Of a DNA stretch of 64,000 nucleotides, positions 43,914 through 52,610 are shown piece after piece. The notes beneath the pieces are model-generated. The model had not been told where the DNA came from, made no database searches, and saw only the letters and a program-made list of their open reading frames with translations. Source of the stretch: Arcobacter roscoffensis (GTDB lineage Bacteria; Campylobacterota; Campylobacteria; Campylobacterales; Arcobacteraceae); the NCBI RefSeq assembly GCF_024267655.1, contig NZ_CP100595.1, positions 1,550,001 through 1,614,000 of the forward strand. The letters run 5' to 3'. Position 1 is the stretch's first letter. Each line of letters opens with the position of its first letter. A program made the position numbers and the translations under genes.

Positions 43914-44603
43914 ATGACACGATTAGAAGTAAAAGATTTAGATAAAACTTTTAAAGTACATACTCAAGGAAGTATTGAAGTTAAGGGTTTCGAAAATATT
44001 GGTTTTGATGTTAAACAAGGTGAGTTTTTATCACTTTTTGGTCCAAGTGGAGCAGGTAAGTCATCAATCTTAAAAACATTATTTAGAACATATACTACTA
44101 CAAAAGGGAATATTGTATTTCATAGAGATAATGGAAATAAGATTGATATTGCAACTGCAACTGAGAGTGAGATTTTAGAGCTTAGAAAGTCTGAAATCGG
44201 TTATGTATCACAGTTTTTACAAATATTACCAAGAATTAGTGCAGTTGATGTTGTAGCTCAACAGCTAATAGTAAAAGGTGAAAGTGAAGAAGTATCAAGA
44301 AACAAAGCAAAAGAAATGTTAGATTATTTATCTATTAGAGAAGAGCTATTTGACTTGTCACCATTGACTTTTTCAGGTGGTGAGCAACAAAGAGTAAATA
44401 TCGCAAAAGGTATTATTGCTCCCAAAAGCTTGCTTTTACTTGATGAACCAACTGCTTCACTGGATAAAACAAATACTATGAAAGTAGTAGAGAAGTTAAA
44501 AGAACTAAAAACACAAGGTGTTGCAATGGTTGGGATTTTTCACGACCTTGAAGCAATGGAAATGATAAGTGATAAGATTTATAAATTAGAGAGAGTTCAA
44601 TAA
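43914..44603 (+). CDS. phnL: PhnL, C-P lyase-associated ATPase
   Basis: This 229-residue ABC-type ATPase is required with PhnG, PhnH and PhnI for the first step of phosphonate activation. It has Walker A GPSGAGKSS, the Q-loop segment IGYVSQFLQILPRISAVDVVAQ (hallmark of PhnL), signature TFSGGEQQRVNIAKGI and Walker B LLLLDEPTASLD. Its stop codon overlaps the start of phnM (TAATG). E. coli PhnL has nearly the same length (226). Confidence 0.95.
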   Translation: MTRLEVKDLDKTFKVHTQGSIEVKGFENIGFDVKQGEFLSLFGPSGAGKSSILKTLFRTYTTTKGNIVFHRDNGNKIDIATATESEILELRKSEIGYVSQFLQILPRISAVDVVAQQLIVKGESEEVSRNKAKEMLDYLSIREELFDLSPLTFSGGEQQRVNIAKGIIAPKSLLLLDEPTASLDKTNTMKVVEKLKELKTQGVAMVGIFHDLEAMEMISDKIYKLERVQ

Positions 44604-45742
44604 TGGAAACAATTTTAAGAAGTAAAAATGTATTAATAAACGAAGAGTTTGTTCCTGCTGATGTGGTAATAAAAGGTGAATTTATAGAAAGAATTGATGA
44701 GTATGAAAAAAATGAAGTAGCAGTTGATTTAGGTGATAAAAAAATTGCTCCTGGTATTGTAGATTTACACTCAGATGCTATTGAAAAAGAGATTGAACCA
44801 AGACATGGGGCTACTTTTCCAGTAGAACTTGCTGTTGCTGAACTTGATAAAAAGCTATCAATGGCAGGTGTTACAACAATGTTTCATGCTATTGGTTTTG
44901 AAGAAAATCCAAAGAAAAAAAGAAGTATTGATTTAGCAATATCTCAAATAGAAGAGATTAACAAAGCAAATGACAAACACTTGGGAGTTGATAACTATGT
45001 TCATGCAAGATTTGAGTTAAGTTGTGATGAAGCAGTTGAGCCTATCAAAGAAGTAATCTCAAAAGGTATGGTAAAACTTGTTTCTCTTATGGATCACTCA
45101 CCTGGGCAAGGTCAATTTAAATCTTTAGAGTCTTTCAAAACTTACTATAGTGCTTATTATGGCTTAGATGATAATGAGGTTCAAGAAGTAGTTGATAAAA
45201 AATTAAACAAAAATGAAGATAAGATTAATGATTTAATTTCTTTTACAAAAAAACATGACTTAACACTTTTAAGCCATGATGATGATTGTATTGAGAAACT
45301 TGATGGACTACTTAATTTAGGTGTTCAAATTTCTGAATTCCCACTTGATTTAGAAGTAGCAAAATATGCTGTTTCAAATGGAATTGCAACAGGTATGGGA
45401 GCTCCAAATATTGTAAGAGGTGGATCTCAAAGTGGTAATATTGCAGCTATTGAACTGGTAAAAGAGGGTGTTTGTAAGTATCTTTGTTCTGATTACCACC
45501 CAACATCTATGCTTCAAGCAGTATATAGAATGAAAGAAGATGCAAATCTTGATATAGCAAAAGGTTTCTCAATGGTAACTTCAACTCCTGCAGCATACGC
45601 TAACTTAGAGGATAGAGGTGAGATAAAGGAAGGAAAAAGAGCTGATATTATTGTAGTTGATGATACACATATCCCAAAAGTAGTGCTTACTTTAAAAGAT
45701 GGTGATTCAATTTACAATGGCATTAGAGGCTTTAAATTATAA
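44603..45742 (+). CDS. phnM: PhnM, ribose-triphosphonate pyrophosphohydrolase
   Basis: This 379-residue amidohydrolase-superfamily enzyme removes pyrophosphate from 5-triphosphoribosyl-1-phosphonate to give the substrate of PhnJ. Metal-site motifs are VDLHSDAIE near residue 50, with the PhnM-typical EIEPRHGATFP right after it, SLMDHSPGQGQ at about 155, LLSHDDD at about 215 and CSDYHPTSML at about 295. All metal ligands are present. It is encoded directly after phnL. A 55-bp gap with a tiny open frame separates it from the acyltransferase gene. Confidence 0.95.
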   Translation: METILRSKNVLINEEFVPADVVIKGEFIERIDEYEKNEVAVDLGDKKIAPGIVDLHSDAIEKEIEPRHGATFPVELAVAELDKKLSMAGVTTMFHAIGFEENPKKKRSIDLAISQIEEINKANDKHLGVDNYVHARFELSCDEAVEPIKEVISKGMVKLVSLMDHSPGQGQFKSLESFKTYYSAYYGLDDNEVQEVVDKKLNKNEDKINDLISFTKKHDLTLLSHDDDCIEKLDGLLNLGVQISEFPLDLEVAKYAVSNGIATGMGAPNIVRGGSQSGNIAAIELVKEGVCKYLCSDYHPTSMLQAVYRMKEDANLDIAKGFSMVTSTPAAYANLEDRGEIKEGKRADIIVVDDTHIPKVVLTLKDGDSIYNGIRGFKL

Positions 45743-45797
45743 GGATTAAAAATGGTTACAATTTATAGAAGTATTTTACACCTAGAGGTTAAATACA

Positions 45798-46436
45798 ATG
45801 ACAAAAATAGAAAATCATAATCCTGAACCAAAGGTAGTATTAGGGAGAAAACCATTTATTTTCCCTAATGCGATTATTGAAAACTGTGAATTTGGCGAAT
45901 ATACGGAGATTAGAGATTTTGTAAACATCACCCATTCTTCAATGGATGACTATTCTTATGTATGTGAATATTCTCAAATTACCAACACTACTATAGGTAA
46001 ATTTGCAAATATCGCTTCAAATGTGCGAATAAACCCAGGGTTTCACCCTTATGAAATGCCTTGTCAACACCACTTTATGTACAGAAGAGAAATGTATGGT
46101 TTTGGTGATGATGATAAAGCATTTTTTAACTATAGAGACATGCAAAAAGTAAACATAGGTCATGATGTTTGGATAGGTCATGGGGCTGTTATTATGCCAG
46201 GAGTTAAGATAGGAAATGGTGCAATTATTGGATCAAATGCTGTTGTAACCAAAGATGTACCCTCATATGCTATAGTAGCAGGTGTAAGTGCTAAAGTACT
46301 TAAGTATAGATTCTCAAAAGATATAATAAAAGCATTAGAGGAAATCTCATGGTGGGATTGGACTCATGATGAGATAAAAGAGCAAATTGAAGACTTAAAA
46401 GATATTAGAGAGTTTATATATAAATATTCAAAATAA
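45798..46436 (+). CDS. Hexapeptide-repeat acyltransferase of phosphonate metabolism
   Basis: This 212-residue left-handed beta-helix transferase is of the type often found in phn operons (TIGR03308-like). Hexapeptide repeats run from about 22 to 75 and 118 to 160 (VNIGHDVWIGHGAVIMPGVKIGNGAIIGSNAVV), with the catalytic-type His of GHGAVI and the HHFMYRREMYGFGDDD loop of the family. It probably acetylates an amino-phosphonate, either to prime it or to detoxify it, a job done by PhnO in E. coli; this is inference. It is encoded 9 bp before phnN. Confidence 0.88.
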   Translation: MTKIENHNPEPKVVLGRKPFIFPNAIIENCEFGEYTEIRDFVNITHSSMDDYSYVCEYSQITNTTIGKFANIASNVRINPGFHPYEMPCQHHFMYRREMYGFGDDDKAFFNYRDMQKVNIGHDVWIGHGAVIMPGVKIGNGAIIGSNAVVTKDVPSYAIVAGVSAKVLKYRFSKDIIKALEEISWWDWTHDEIKEQIEDLKDIREFIYKYSK

Positions 46437-46445
46437 GAAGGTTAC

Positions 46446-46976
46446 ATGGATACAAAAATAGTTTTAATAGTAGGACCAAGTGGAGTTGGTAAAGACACTT
46501 TGTTGAAAAGTGCAAGAAAAGAGTTAAAAGGTGAAGTTAATTTCGTAAGAAGATATATAACTAGAAAGCCTGATAAAAACGAAAAAAACTATTTCCTTGA
46601 TGATTTTGCATTTGAGATATTAAAACATAATAGTTTTTTTGCCTCAACTTGGAATGCTCATGGAAACTACTATGGCATTGCTAAAAATTCTATTAAAAAC
46701 AAGGTAAATGTTATCTCTATTTCAAGATCAAAGATTTCTGATTTTGAAAAATTGTATGATAAGGTTTACACTATTAATATAACTGTTCCTAAAGAAGAGT
46801 TAAGAAATAGACTATTACTAAGAAAAAGAGAATCAATTGAAGAGATTGAGAAAAGACTAAATAGAAGTTATGAAAAAATTGAAGCTAAAAAATTGATTGA
46901 GTTTGACAATAGTAAAGATATTGAGGAAAGCTCAAAAGAGTTTATAAATTTAATAAAAAAGTTATCACTTGAATAA
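46446..46976 (+). CDS. phnN: PhnN, ribose 1,5-bisphosphate phosphokinase
   Basis: This 176-residue P-loop kinase related to guanylate kinase converts ribose 1,5-bisphosphate to PRPP, closing the C-P lyase route. Walker A is GPSGVGKDT (residues about 10-18). VRRYITRKP and FASTWNAHGNYYGI match the substrate-binding blocks of PhnN. Its end overlaps the start of the EEP-family gene by 8 bp. Its presence together with phnP shows that the full route to PRPP is encoded here. Confidence 0.93.
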   Translation: MDTKIVLIVGPSGVGKDTLLKSARKELKGEVNFVRRYITRKPDKNEKNYFLDDFAFEILKHNSFFASTWNAHGNYYGIAKNSIKNKVNVISISRSKISDFEKLYDKVYTINITVPKEELRNRLLLRKRESIEEIEKRLNRSYEKIEAKKLIEFDNSKDIEESSKEFINLIKKLSLE

Positions 46977-47658
46977 AAAAATAAAAGTAGCAACTTTTAA
47001 TATTTGGAAAAATGATGGTGATTTCCCCACTAGAATATATAAGTTAAATGATGAGCTAAGACAAAAAAACTTTGATATTATTTGTTTACAAGAAGACTAT
47101 GAATCAAAAGAGTTTTCAAGTGGTAAACACCTAAATAAAAGCTTGGATTTTAACTATATATCTACAAGAACAAGAACAAAAAAAAGAGATAATAAACTAA
47201 GCAGTTCTAACCTTACTATACTTTCAAAATACAAAATAAAGTTAATAGATGAGATTTTCTTTGAAAAGAATGAAAAAGAAGAAAGAGCTTGTCAAATAAT
47301 CCAAGTAGAAGTAAAAACAAAAAAAATACTTCTTGTTAATACTCATTTATCTCATATAAGTTCAAAACATAGAATCAAACAAATAAAAGCTATCTTAAAT
47401 GCAATAAAACAGTATTATTCTTTTTATGATGTAACTATGTTTTGTGGCGATTTAAATGCTTTTCCAAATTCAAAAGAAATCCAACTTATAAAAGAAAATG
47501 GCTTTTATGATGATAATGTTCAGTTCAGCCATAAAGATGGAGTTATTATAGACTACATTTTTTATAAAAGTGATGAAAATATAAAAGTTTCATCTAAAAT
47601 AGTTTTAAAAGATTATAGTGATCACTACTGCTTACTTAGTACTTTGAGATTTAAATAA
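46969..47658 (+). CDS. Endonuclease/exonuclease/phosphatase-family phosphoesterase in the phn operon
   Basis: This 229-residue cytoplasmic EEP-fold hydrolase has metal and catalytic motifs in order: ATFNIWKNDG (Asn), IICLQEDYES (Glu), LVNTHLSHISS (His), FCGDLNAFPNS (Asp-x-Asn) and the final YSDHYCLLS (Asp-His). The set is complete, so it should be active on a phosphodiester or phosphomonoester. It starts at TTG (46969) inside the end of phnN, a strong sign of translational coupling. EEP proteins are not part of the classical E. coli phn set. Possible roles are release of phosphonate from a diester, such as a lipid or polysaccharide headgroup, or processing of a cyclic ribose phosphate. Confidence 0.85.
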   Translation: MNKKIKVATFNIWKNDGDFPTRIYKLNDELRQKNFDIICLQEDYESKEFSSGKHLNKSLDFNYISTRTRTKKRDNKLSSSNLTILSKYKIKLIDEIFFEKNEKEERACQIIQVEVKTKKILLVNTHLSHISSKHRIKQIKAILNAIKQYYSFYDVTMFCGDLNAFPNSKEIQLIKENGFYDDNVQFSHKDGVIIDYIFYKSDENIKVSSKIVLKDYSDHYCLLSTLRFK

Positions 47659-47667
47659 AGAGAAAAA

Positions 47668-48900
47668 ATGAATATATTTGAAAAGATTATAGAAAAAATA
47701 TTTATAAAAGGAACAGCTAAATCTGTAATAGGTTTAGGTATTACTACAACAATTGGATATGGTACTTTATACTACTCTATATCCATTATGAGTGAAGAAA
47801 TTTCAAGTTATTTTACATGGTCTAAGTCATTTATCTTTGGTATTTTATCACTAGGTATTTTACTTGGAGGATTGATAGCTCCTATAGTTGGTAAAATACT
47901 TGATAAACATGGGGCAAGATGGATTATGAGTTTTGGCTCACTTTTTTGTGCTTTGGGCTTAGTACTTTTAGCATATGTGCAAACAAAATTTCAATTTATC
48001 TTTGCCATACTGTTTTTGGAAATGGTTTCTGTTTTGGTTTTATATGAAGCTGCTTTTGTAGCTTTCTCTCAACTTGCAGGTGTAAAAGCTAGACTTCCTA
48101 TCGTTCAGATTACACTTATGGCAGGTTTTGCATCTACCATATTTTGGCCCTTGATTACTTATTTACTTACTGTTTTTACTTGGAGAGAAGTTTATCAATT
48201 GCTTGCGCTATTTCATATCTTTATAGCTTTGCCTATTCACTTTTTTGTTTTAAAACCAAATATGCTTTTAGATAATAGTTTATTTGAAGATAAAAACTTC
48301 ACTGATTGTATCTGTCTAGAAGGTAAACAAAAGAAGAATTCTTTGATTGTTTTAGCAATAGCTTTTTCACTTTTAGCAATACCTATTACGGCTATGCAAA
48401 CACAATTTTTAGCTATCTTTAAAGGTTTTGGTATGGAGGCTGCAACTACTGTAGCTCTTGGTGCTTTAATAGGTCCTTCACAAGTTGTAGCCAGAGTTAC
48501 AGAACTTAGTTTTGCAAAAAGAATATCACCATTATTTACAGCTATTTCTTCAACTTTTTTGATGTTTTTTGGTTTAATAGCTTTAATTCTTAGTGGTTAT
48601 GATTATTTAGTAGCTTTATTGTTTGTGCTATTATATGGAGCAGGACAAGGACTAAGTGACATAGTAAGAGGAACACTTCCTTTATATCTTTTTGGAAATG
48701 ATGGTTATGGTAAAACTATAGGAAAACTAAACCTTTTCAGACTAATAGTTACCTCAATGGTTCCTTTTGGTTTTGCTTTTGTTTTAGAAAACTTTGGAGT
48801 TAAGATAGCTACAATAGGACTAATAAGTGTGACTTTAATAGCAGTGCTATTACTGCTAAGTATAAAAAATAGTGTAAAAGGAGTAAAAATTGAAGCTTGA
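47668..48900 (+). CDS. Major facilitator superfamily transporter in the phn operon
   Basis: This 410-residue inner-membrane transporter has about 12 TM segments and the MFS loop motif G-x-I-L-D-K-H-G-A-R after TM2 (VGKILDKHGARWIM). A hydrophilic central loop (about 195-215) contains DCICLEGKQKK. It is encoded 9 bp after the EEP gene and overlaps phnP by 11 bp, so it belongs to the operon. It could export a by-product of phosphonate breakdown or import a substrate that needs the EEP enzyme. No substrate can be read from the sequence. Confidence 0.88.
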   Translation: MNIFEKIIEKIFIKGTAKSVIGLGITTTIGYGTLYYSISIMSEEISSYFTWSKSFIFGILSLGILLGGLIAPIVGKILDKHGARWIMSFGSLFCALGLVLLAYVQTKFQFIFAILFLEMVSVLVLYEAAFVAFSQLAGVKARLPIVQITLMAGFASTIFWPLITYLLTVFTWREVYQLLALFHIFIALPIHFFVLKPNMLLDNSLFEDKNFTDCICLEGKQKKNSLIVLAIAFSLLAIPITAMQTQFLAIFKGFGMEAATTVALGALIGPSQVVARVTELSFAKRISPLFTAISSTFLMFFGLIALILSGYDYLVALLFVLLYGAGQGLSDIVRGTLPLYLFGNDGYGKTIGKLNLFRLIVTSMVPFGFAFVLENFGVKIATIGLISVTLIAVLLLLSIKNSVKGVKIEA

Positions 48901-49630
48901 ATTTCTAGGAACTGCTGATAGTGCAGGCTTTCCAGTACATAATTGCCAATGTATGGTATGTACATATCACAGAGACAAAGGACTAAAAAATCTATCAACA
49001 AGTGTATATATCAAAGTAGATAATAATGTAATACTTTTAGATGCAGGAATAGAAGATATATCAAATATCTTTGATGGAAATGATATAAAAGCTGTATTTC
49101 TTACTCACTTTCATGCTGATCATTGTCTAGGGCTTTTAAGACTAAGACACTCAGCTCAAAAAATCAACTGTTTTCACCCAAAAGATGAAAATGGTTTTTC
49201 TGATTTGTTTAAACATAAACACTCAATATGTTATAACGAAATAGAAGAGTTCAAAACTCAAACCATCGATGATATAAGCTTTACAACTATTCCTTTAAAA
49301 CATTCAAAAAACACTTTTGGTTATCTAATAAAAACAAAAAACAAAACCATAGCATACCTAACAGACTGTTCAGGAATAGCAAAAAATAGCCTAGATTTTC
49401 TAAAATCACAAAAAATAGACCTAGCTTTCATAGATGCTTGCTATGATGAAAGAAAAGAAGTAGGAAACCACCTAAACTACAATCAAGCAAGTGATATATT
49501 AGATGAACTAAAAGTAAAAGAGGGTTATTTGATGCACATCTCGCATACAACTTTAGAGTATATATTAAAAAATAAAGTAAAATTGAAGTATAAGTATGTG
49601 AAAACTGGGGATGAGTTTTATTTAGGCTAA
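48890..49630 (+). CDS. phnP: PhnP, phosphoribosyl cyclic phosphate phosphodiesterase
   Basis: This 246-residue MBL-fold phosphodiesterase opens 5-phosphoribosyl-1,2-cyclic phosphate, the product of PhnJ, to ribose 1,5-bisphosphate for PhnN. It begins with the tRNase Z-like FLGTADSAGFPVHNCQC, whose Cys and His residues build the structural zinc site of PhnP (CQCMVCTYH). THFHADH is the dinuclear metal motif, and further ligands are in PLKHSKNTFGY, YLTDCSG and LMHISHTT. It starts at TTG (48890) with a perfect AAGGAG upstream. It ends the phn operon. Confidence 0.93.
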   Translation: MKLEFLGTADSAGFPVHNCQCMVCTYHRDKGLKNLSTSVYIKVDNNVILLDAGIEDISNIFDGNDIKAVFLTHFHADHCLGLLRLRHSAQKINCFHPKDENGFSDLFKHKHSICYNEIEEFKTQTIDDISFTTIPLKHSKNTFGYLIKTKNKTIAYLTDCSGIAKNSLDFLKSQKIDLAFIDACYDERKEVGNHLNYNQASDILDELKVKEGYLMHISHTTLEYILKNKVKLKYKYVKTGDEFYLG

Positions 49631-49657
49631 TGATATAATATTCATAGTATATTATGT

Positions 49658-49663
49658 TATAAT
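49658..49663 (+). promoter_or_regulatory. Candidate -10 (TATAAT) of the nuclease-helicase gene
   Basis: TATAAT lies 27 bp before the TTG start at 49690 in a 59-bp gap after phnP. AGGAAA precedes the start codon. It suggests separate expression from the phn operon. Confidence 0.4.
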
Positions 49664-49689
49664 AATATTAAAACATAGGAAATTTCAAC

Positions 49690-51663
49690 TTGCAAAGATC
49701 TTATTATTCAAATAATATCAATAAATTTACTAAAGAAGACACAAACAAGATTCTTGGTGAACTAGCAAGATATCATAATCATGCTTTAGAAGATTTACAG
49801 AAAAATGCTTGGATAAGACAAATAAAGTTACTAAAACAAGTATTTTTTACTTATACTCATGGATATATTTTTTTTGAATTTGCAATTCCAAGAATGGGAA
49901 AGCGTGTCGATAATGTTATTATTATCAATGATTCAATTTTTGTTATTGAATTTAAAGTTGGCTCAACAACATATGACAATAATGCAATAGAGCAAGTTAT
50001 AGACTATTCACAAGACTTAAAAAACTTTCATGAAGGCAGTCATACTCAAAAGTTATTTCCCATACTTATTGCAACTGAAGCAAAAAGTTTTGAAAATAAA
50101 ATTGAGCAATTACAAGATAAACTATATAAACCATTACTAGCTAATAAAAATTCTTTTTTTAATGTCATAGAAGAATGTTTAAATTTAAGACAAGAATATA
50201 ATATATGTCCATTGTCTTGGAAAGACTCAATATATAAACCAACACCAACTATAATTGAAGCAGCTAAAGCATTATATAAAGGTCATAATGTTCAAGAAAT
50301 TTCAAGATCAGATTCTGGTGCTATTAATTTGTCCATTACAACAAATAAAATTAACCAAATTATAAATAGTTCAAAAAAAACAAATGAGAAATCAATTTGT
50401 TTTATTACAGGTGTTCCTGGTGCAGGAAAAACACTTGCAGGCCTAAATATTGCAAATGAAAGAATGAATATTGATAAAAAGGAACATGCAGTTTTTTTAT
50501 CAGGAAATGGGCCATTAGTTGACGTATTAAGAGAAGCTCTCACAAGAGATGAAGTTAACAATGCAAAAAAGAAAGGGCAAAAGCTAACAAAAAAAGAAGC
50601 TGCAATTAAAACACATGCTTTTATTCAAAACATTCACCATTTTAGGGATGACTCATTAGTTACAGATAAAGCACCTATTGAAAAAGTAGTAGTATTTGAT
50701 GAAGCTCAAAGAGCTTGGGATCAAGAACAAACCAGTTCTTTTATGAAAAGAAAAAAAGGGCAAGATAATTTTGAGTCATCAGAACCGAGGTTTTTAATTG
50801 ATGTAATGAATAGGCATCAAGATTGGTGTACAATAATTTGCTTAATAGGTGGTGGACAAGAGATAAATACGGGTGAGGCAGGATTAGAAGAATGGATTAG
50901 TTCGTTGAAAAATCATTTTCAAGATTGGAATATATATTTATCAAATTCAATAGTAGAAGATAAAAACTACTTGAAAGATAATACATTAAAAGAGTGGTTA
51001 AAAGAAAATACTAATATAAATAAAAACTTACACCTATCTGTTTCAGTTAGATCTTTTCGCTCAGAAAAACTATCTGATTTTGTTCACTCTATTTTAGATA
51101 TTAACACAACAAAGGCTACGAGATTATATAATAACTTTTTAAAAAATGATTATCCTATATTGGTCACAAGAGATTTCGAGAAAGCAAAAAAATGGTTAAA
51201 ATCAAAAGTAATTGGAAGTGAAAGAAGTGGTGTAGTTACTTCATCTGGGGCATATCGTTTAAGGCCATTTGGTATAAATGTAAAAAACCAGATTGATGCC
51301 CCAGTTTGGTTCTTAAATAATAAAGATGATATTAGGTCTTCATACTTCAATGAAGAAGTTGCAACTGAATTTGATATTCAAGGACTAGAACTTGATTGGA
51401 CATGTGTATGCTGGGATGGAGATTTTTATTTTCATAACAACCAATGGGTATTTAGAAAATTTAAGGGTACAAAATGGCAGAATATCAATAAAGAAATAAT
51501 AAAAAGTTATTTATTAAATGCATATAGAGTTTTGCTAACTAGAGCTAGGCAAGGAATGATAATATTTATACCTTATGGATCAATAGATGACAAAACACGA
51601 TTACCAGAATTTTATGATGAAACATTTAATTACATAAAAAGAATTGGGATAGAAGAGATATAA
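49690..51663 (+). CDS. Nuclease-helicase fusion, DUF2075/Schlafen-group-like
   Basis: This 657-residue cytoplasmic protein has an N-terminal ~190 residues resembling a PD-(D/E)XK nuclease: D74 in KRVDNVII and E87-F-K89 in VIEFKVG, preceded by FFEFAIP. From about 230 there is a P-loop helicase-like DUF2075 domain with Walker A TGVPGAGKT (K247 or nearby), Walker B VVVFDEAQRAWD (about 336), a motif-III-like CLIGGGQEINTG, an LSVSVRSFRS motif, and a C-terminal AYRVLLTRARQGMIIFIP typical of superfamily 1. It starts at TTG (49690) with AGGAAA upstream. Proteins with this layout are often found among phage-defence genes, but this one stands alone. Function is inferred. Confidence 0.85.
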   Translation: MQRSYYSNNINKFTKEDTNKILGELARYHNHALEDLQKNAWIRQIKLLKQVFFTYTHGYIFFEFAIPRMGKRVDNVIIINDSIFVIEFKVGSTTYDNNAIEQVIDYSQDLKNFHEGSHTQKLFPILIATEAKSFENKIEQLQDKLYKPLLANKNSFFNVIEECLNLRQEYNICPLSWKDSIYKPTPTIIEAAKALYKGHNVQEISRSDSGAINLSITTNKINQIINSSKKTNEKSICFITGVPGAGKTLAGLNIANERMNIDKKEHAVFLSGNGPLVDVLREALTRDEVNNAKKKGQKLTKKEAAIKTHAFIQNIHHFRDDSLVTDKAPIEKVVVFDEAQRAWDQEQTSSFMKRKKGQDNFESSEPRFLIDVMNRHQDWCTIICLIGGGQEINTGEAGLEEWISSLKNHFQDWNIYLSNSIVEDKNYLKDNTLKEWLKENTNINKNLHLSVSVRSFRSEKLSDFVHSILDINTTKATRLYNNFLKNDYPILVTRDFEKAKKWLKSKVIGSERSGVVTSSGAYRLRPFGINVKNQIDAPVWFLNNKDDIRSSYFNEEVATEFDIQGLELDWTCVCWDGDFYFHNNQWVFRKFKGTKWQNINKEIIKSYLLNAYRVLLTRARQGMIIFIPYGSIDDKTRLPEFYDETFNYIKRIGIEEI

Positions 51664-51688
51664 AAATGTTCGAATGTACTTAATCAAA

Positions 51689-52600
51689 TTATTTTACTAA
51701 CTCATCTCCCAAAGCCTTAGCACTTAGAAAACTTCCTTCTAAGTTTGCTTTCTCGAAGTAGTCTCCACAAAAAGCTAAATCTTTTTCATTATTTAGGTAG
51801 TACTTACTTTTAAGTCCTTCTTTTACAGTTGCATATTTCCAAAGATGTGAAATATGGTATATGGATTTAGGTAGTTTTGTTTTTTGGAAATAGTCTATAT
51901 AGTTGTATATTTGTACTCCTAAATCTTCTTTATTTTTGTCATTGTTATTTGTAGAAAAGCTTTCATTTGAATGAAATACATAACTTGAAAAATCTTTGTA
52001 GTCGTATTTTTCACTATTGTTTACTACTTTTTTAAAGAATTGCGAGCTATATAAATCTTCATTTATTTTGAACTCATTATCATCATGAAGTATAAGTGTT
52101 GCTATTGAATTGTATTTTACTTTTGATAAATCATCGGCTATTTTATCATCTATTTGTATATCCATTTCTAAAACTTGTGGGGCTGGAATAGTTAATATAA
52201 GTAAATCAAAAGCTTCATAACATTTTGACTTTTCATCATACAAATACCATAAAGACTCTTTTTTTATGCACTTTGTTATCTTTGTTTGTTTTATTAAATC
52301 TTTTTTATTTATCATTGAAGAACAAAATTTATTTATACCATTTGTAGGGAAGTATTTGTTTTTCTCTTTTCTTAATATGCCTTTTCTTTCAAATCTATTT
52401 GCAAAGTAAATAAAGTCAGGTTCTTTAGTTTCAAAGTAGGGTGTACCATGATCTACAAACTTATCACCAATATATTTAGTACTTAGTCTTCCTCCACATC
52501 CTCTTGATTTTTCAAAAATTTTAATATCATGATTTTCTTTTCTAAATCTATTATATAAGTAGCATCCACTAAAACCTGCTCCAATTATAGCTATGTTCAT
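51689..52600 (-). CDS. FAD-dependent oxidoreductase, renalase-like
   Basis: This 303-residue flavoprotein has the N-terminal dinucleotide-binding motif IAIIGAGFSGCYL, IFEKSRGCGGRLST (ADP-ribose Glu and the GGR motif of amine oxidase-like proteins), and DHGTPYFE, the renalase-like block. A C-terminal LAFCGDYFEKANLEGSFLSAKALGDEL closes the FAD site. The substrate is unknown; bacterial renalases oxidise isomeric dihydronicotinamides. It follows the UbiB-like gene by 10 bp. Similar oxidoreductases are common in photo-oxidative stress clusters beside lipocalin and TIGR03643 genes, which are also found here. Confidence 0.87.
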   Translation of the reverse strand: MNIAIIGAGFSGCYLYNRFRKENHDIKIFEKSRGCGGRLSTKYIGDKFVDHGTPYFETKEPDFIYFANRFERKGILRKEKNKYFPTNGINKFCSSMINKKDLIKQTKITKCIKKESLWYLYDEKSKCYEAFDLLILTIPAPQVLEMDIQIDDKIADDLSKVKYNSIATLILHDDNEFKINEDLYSSQFFKKVVNNSEKYDYKDFSSYVFHSNESFSTNNNDKNKEDLGVQIYNYIDYFQKTKLPKSIYHISHLWKYATVKEGLKSKYYLNNEKDLAFCGDYFEKANLEGSFLSAKALGDELVK

Positions 52601-52610
52601 AATACTTCCC

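Noticed and set aside
46969-47658. AP endonuclease (XthA-type) call
   Set aside because: The EEP motifs are general for the superfamily; the size and tight coupling to phnN fit a small phosphoesterase, and no DNA-repair-specific block was recognised.
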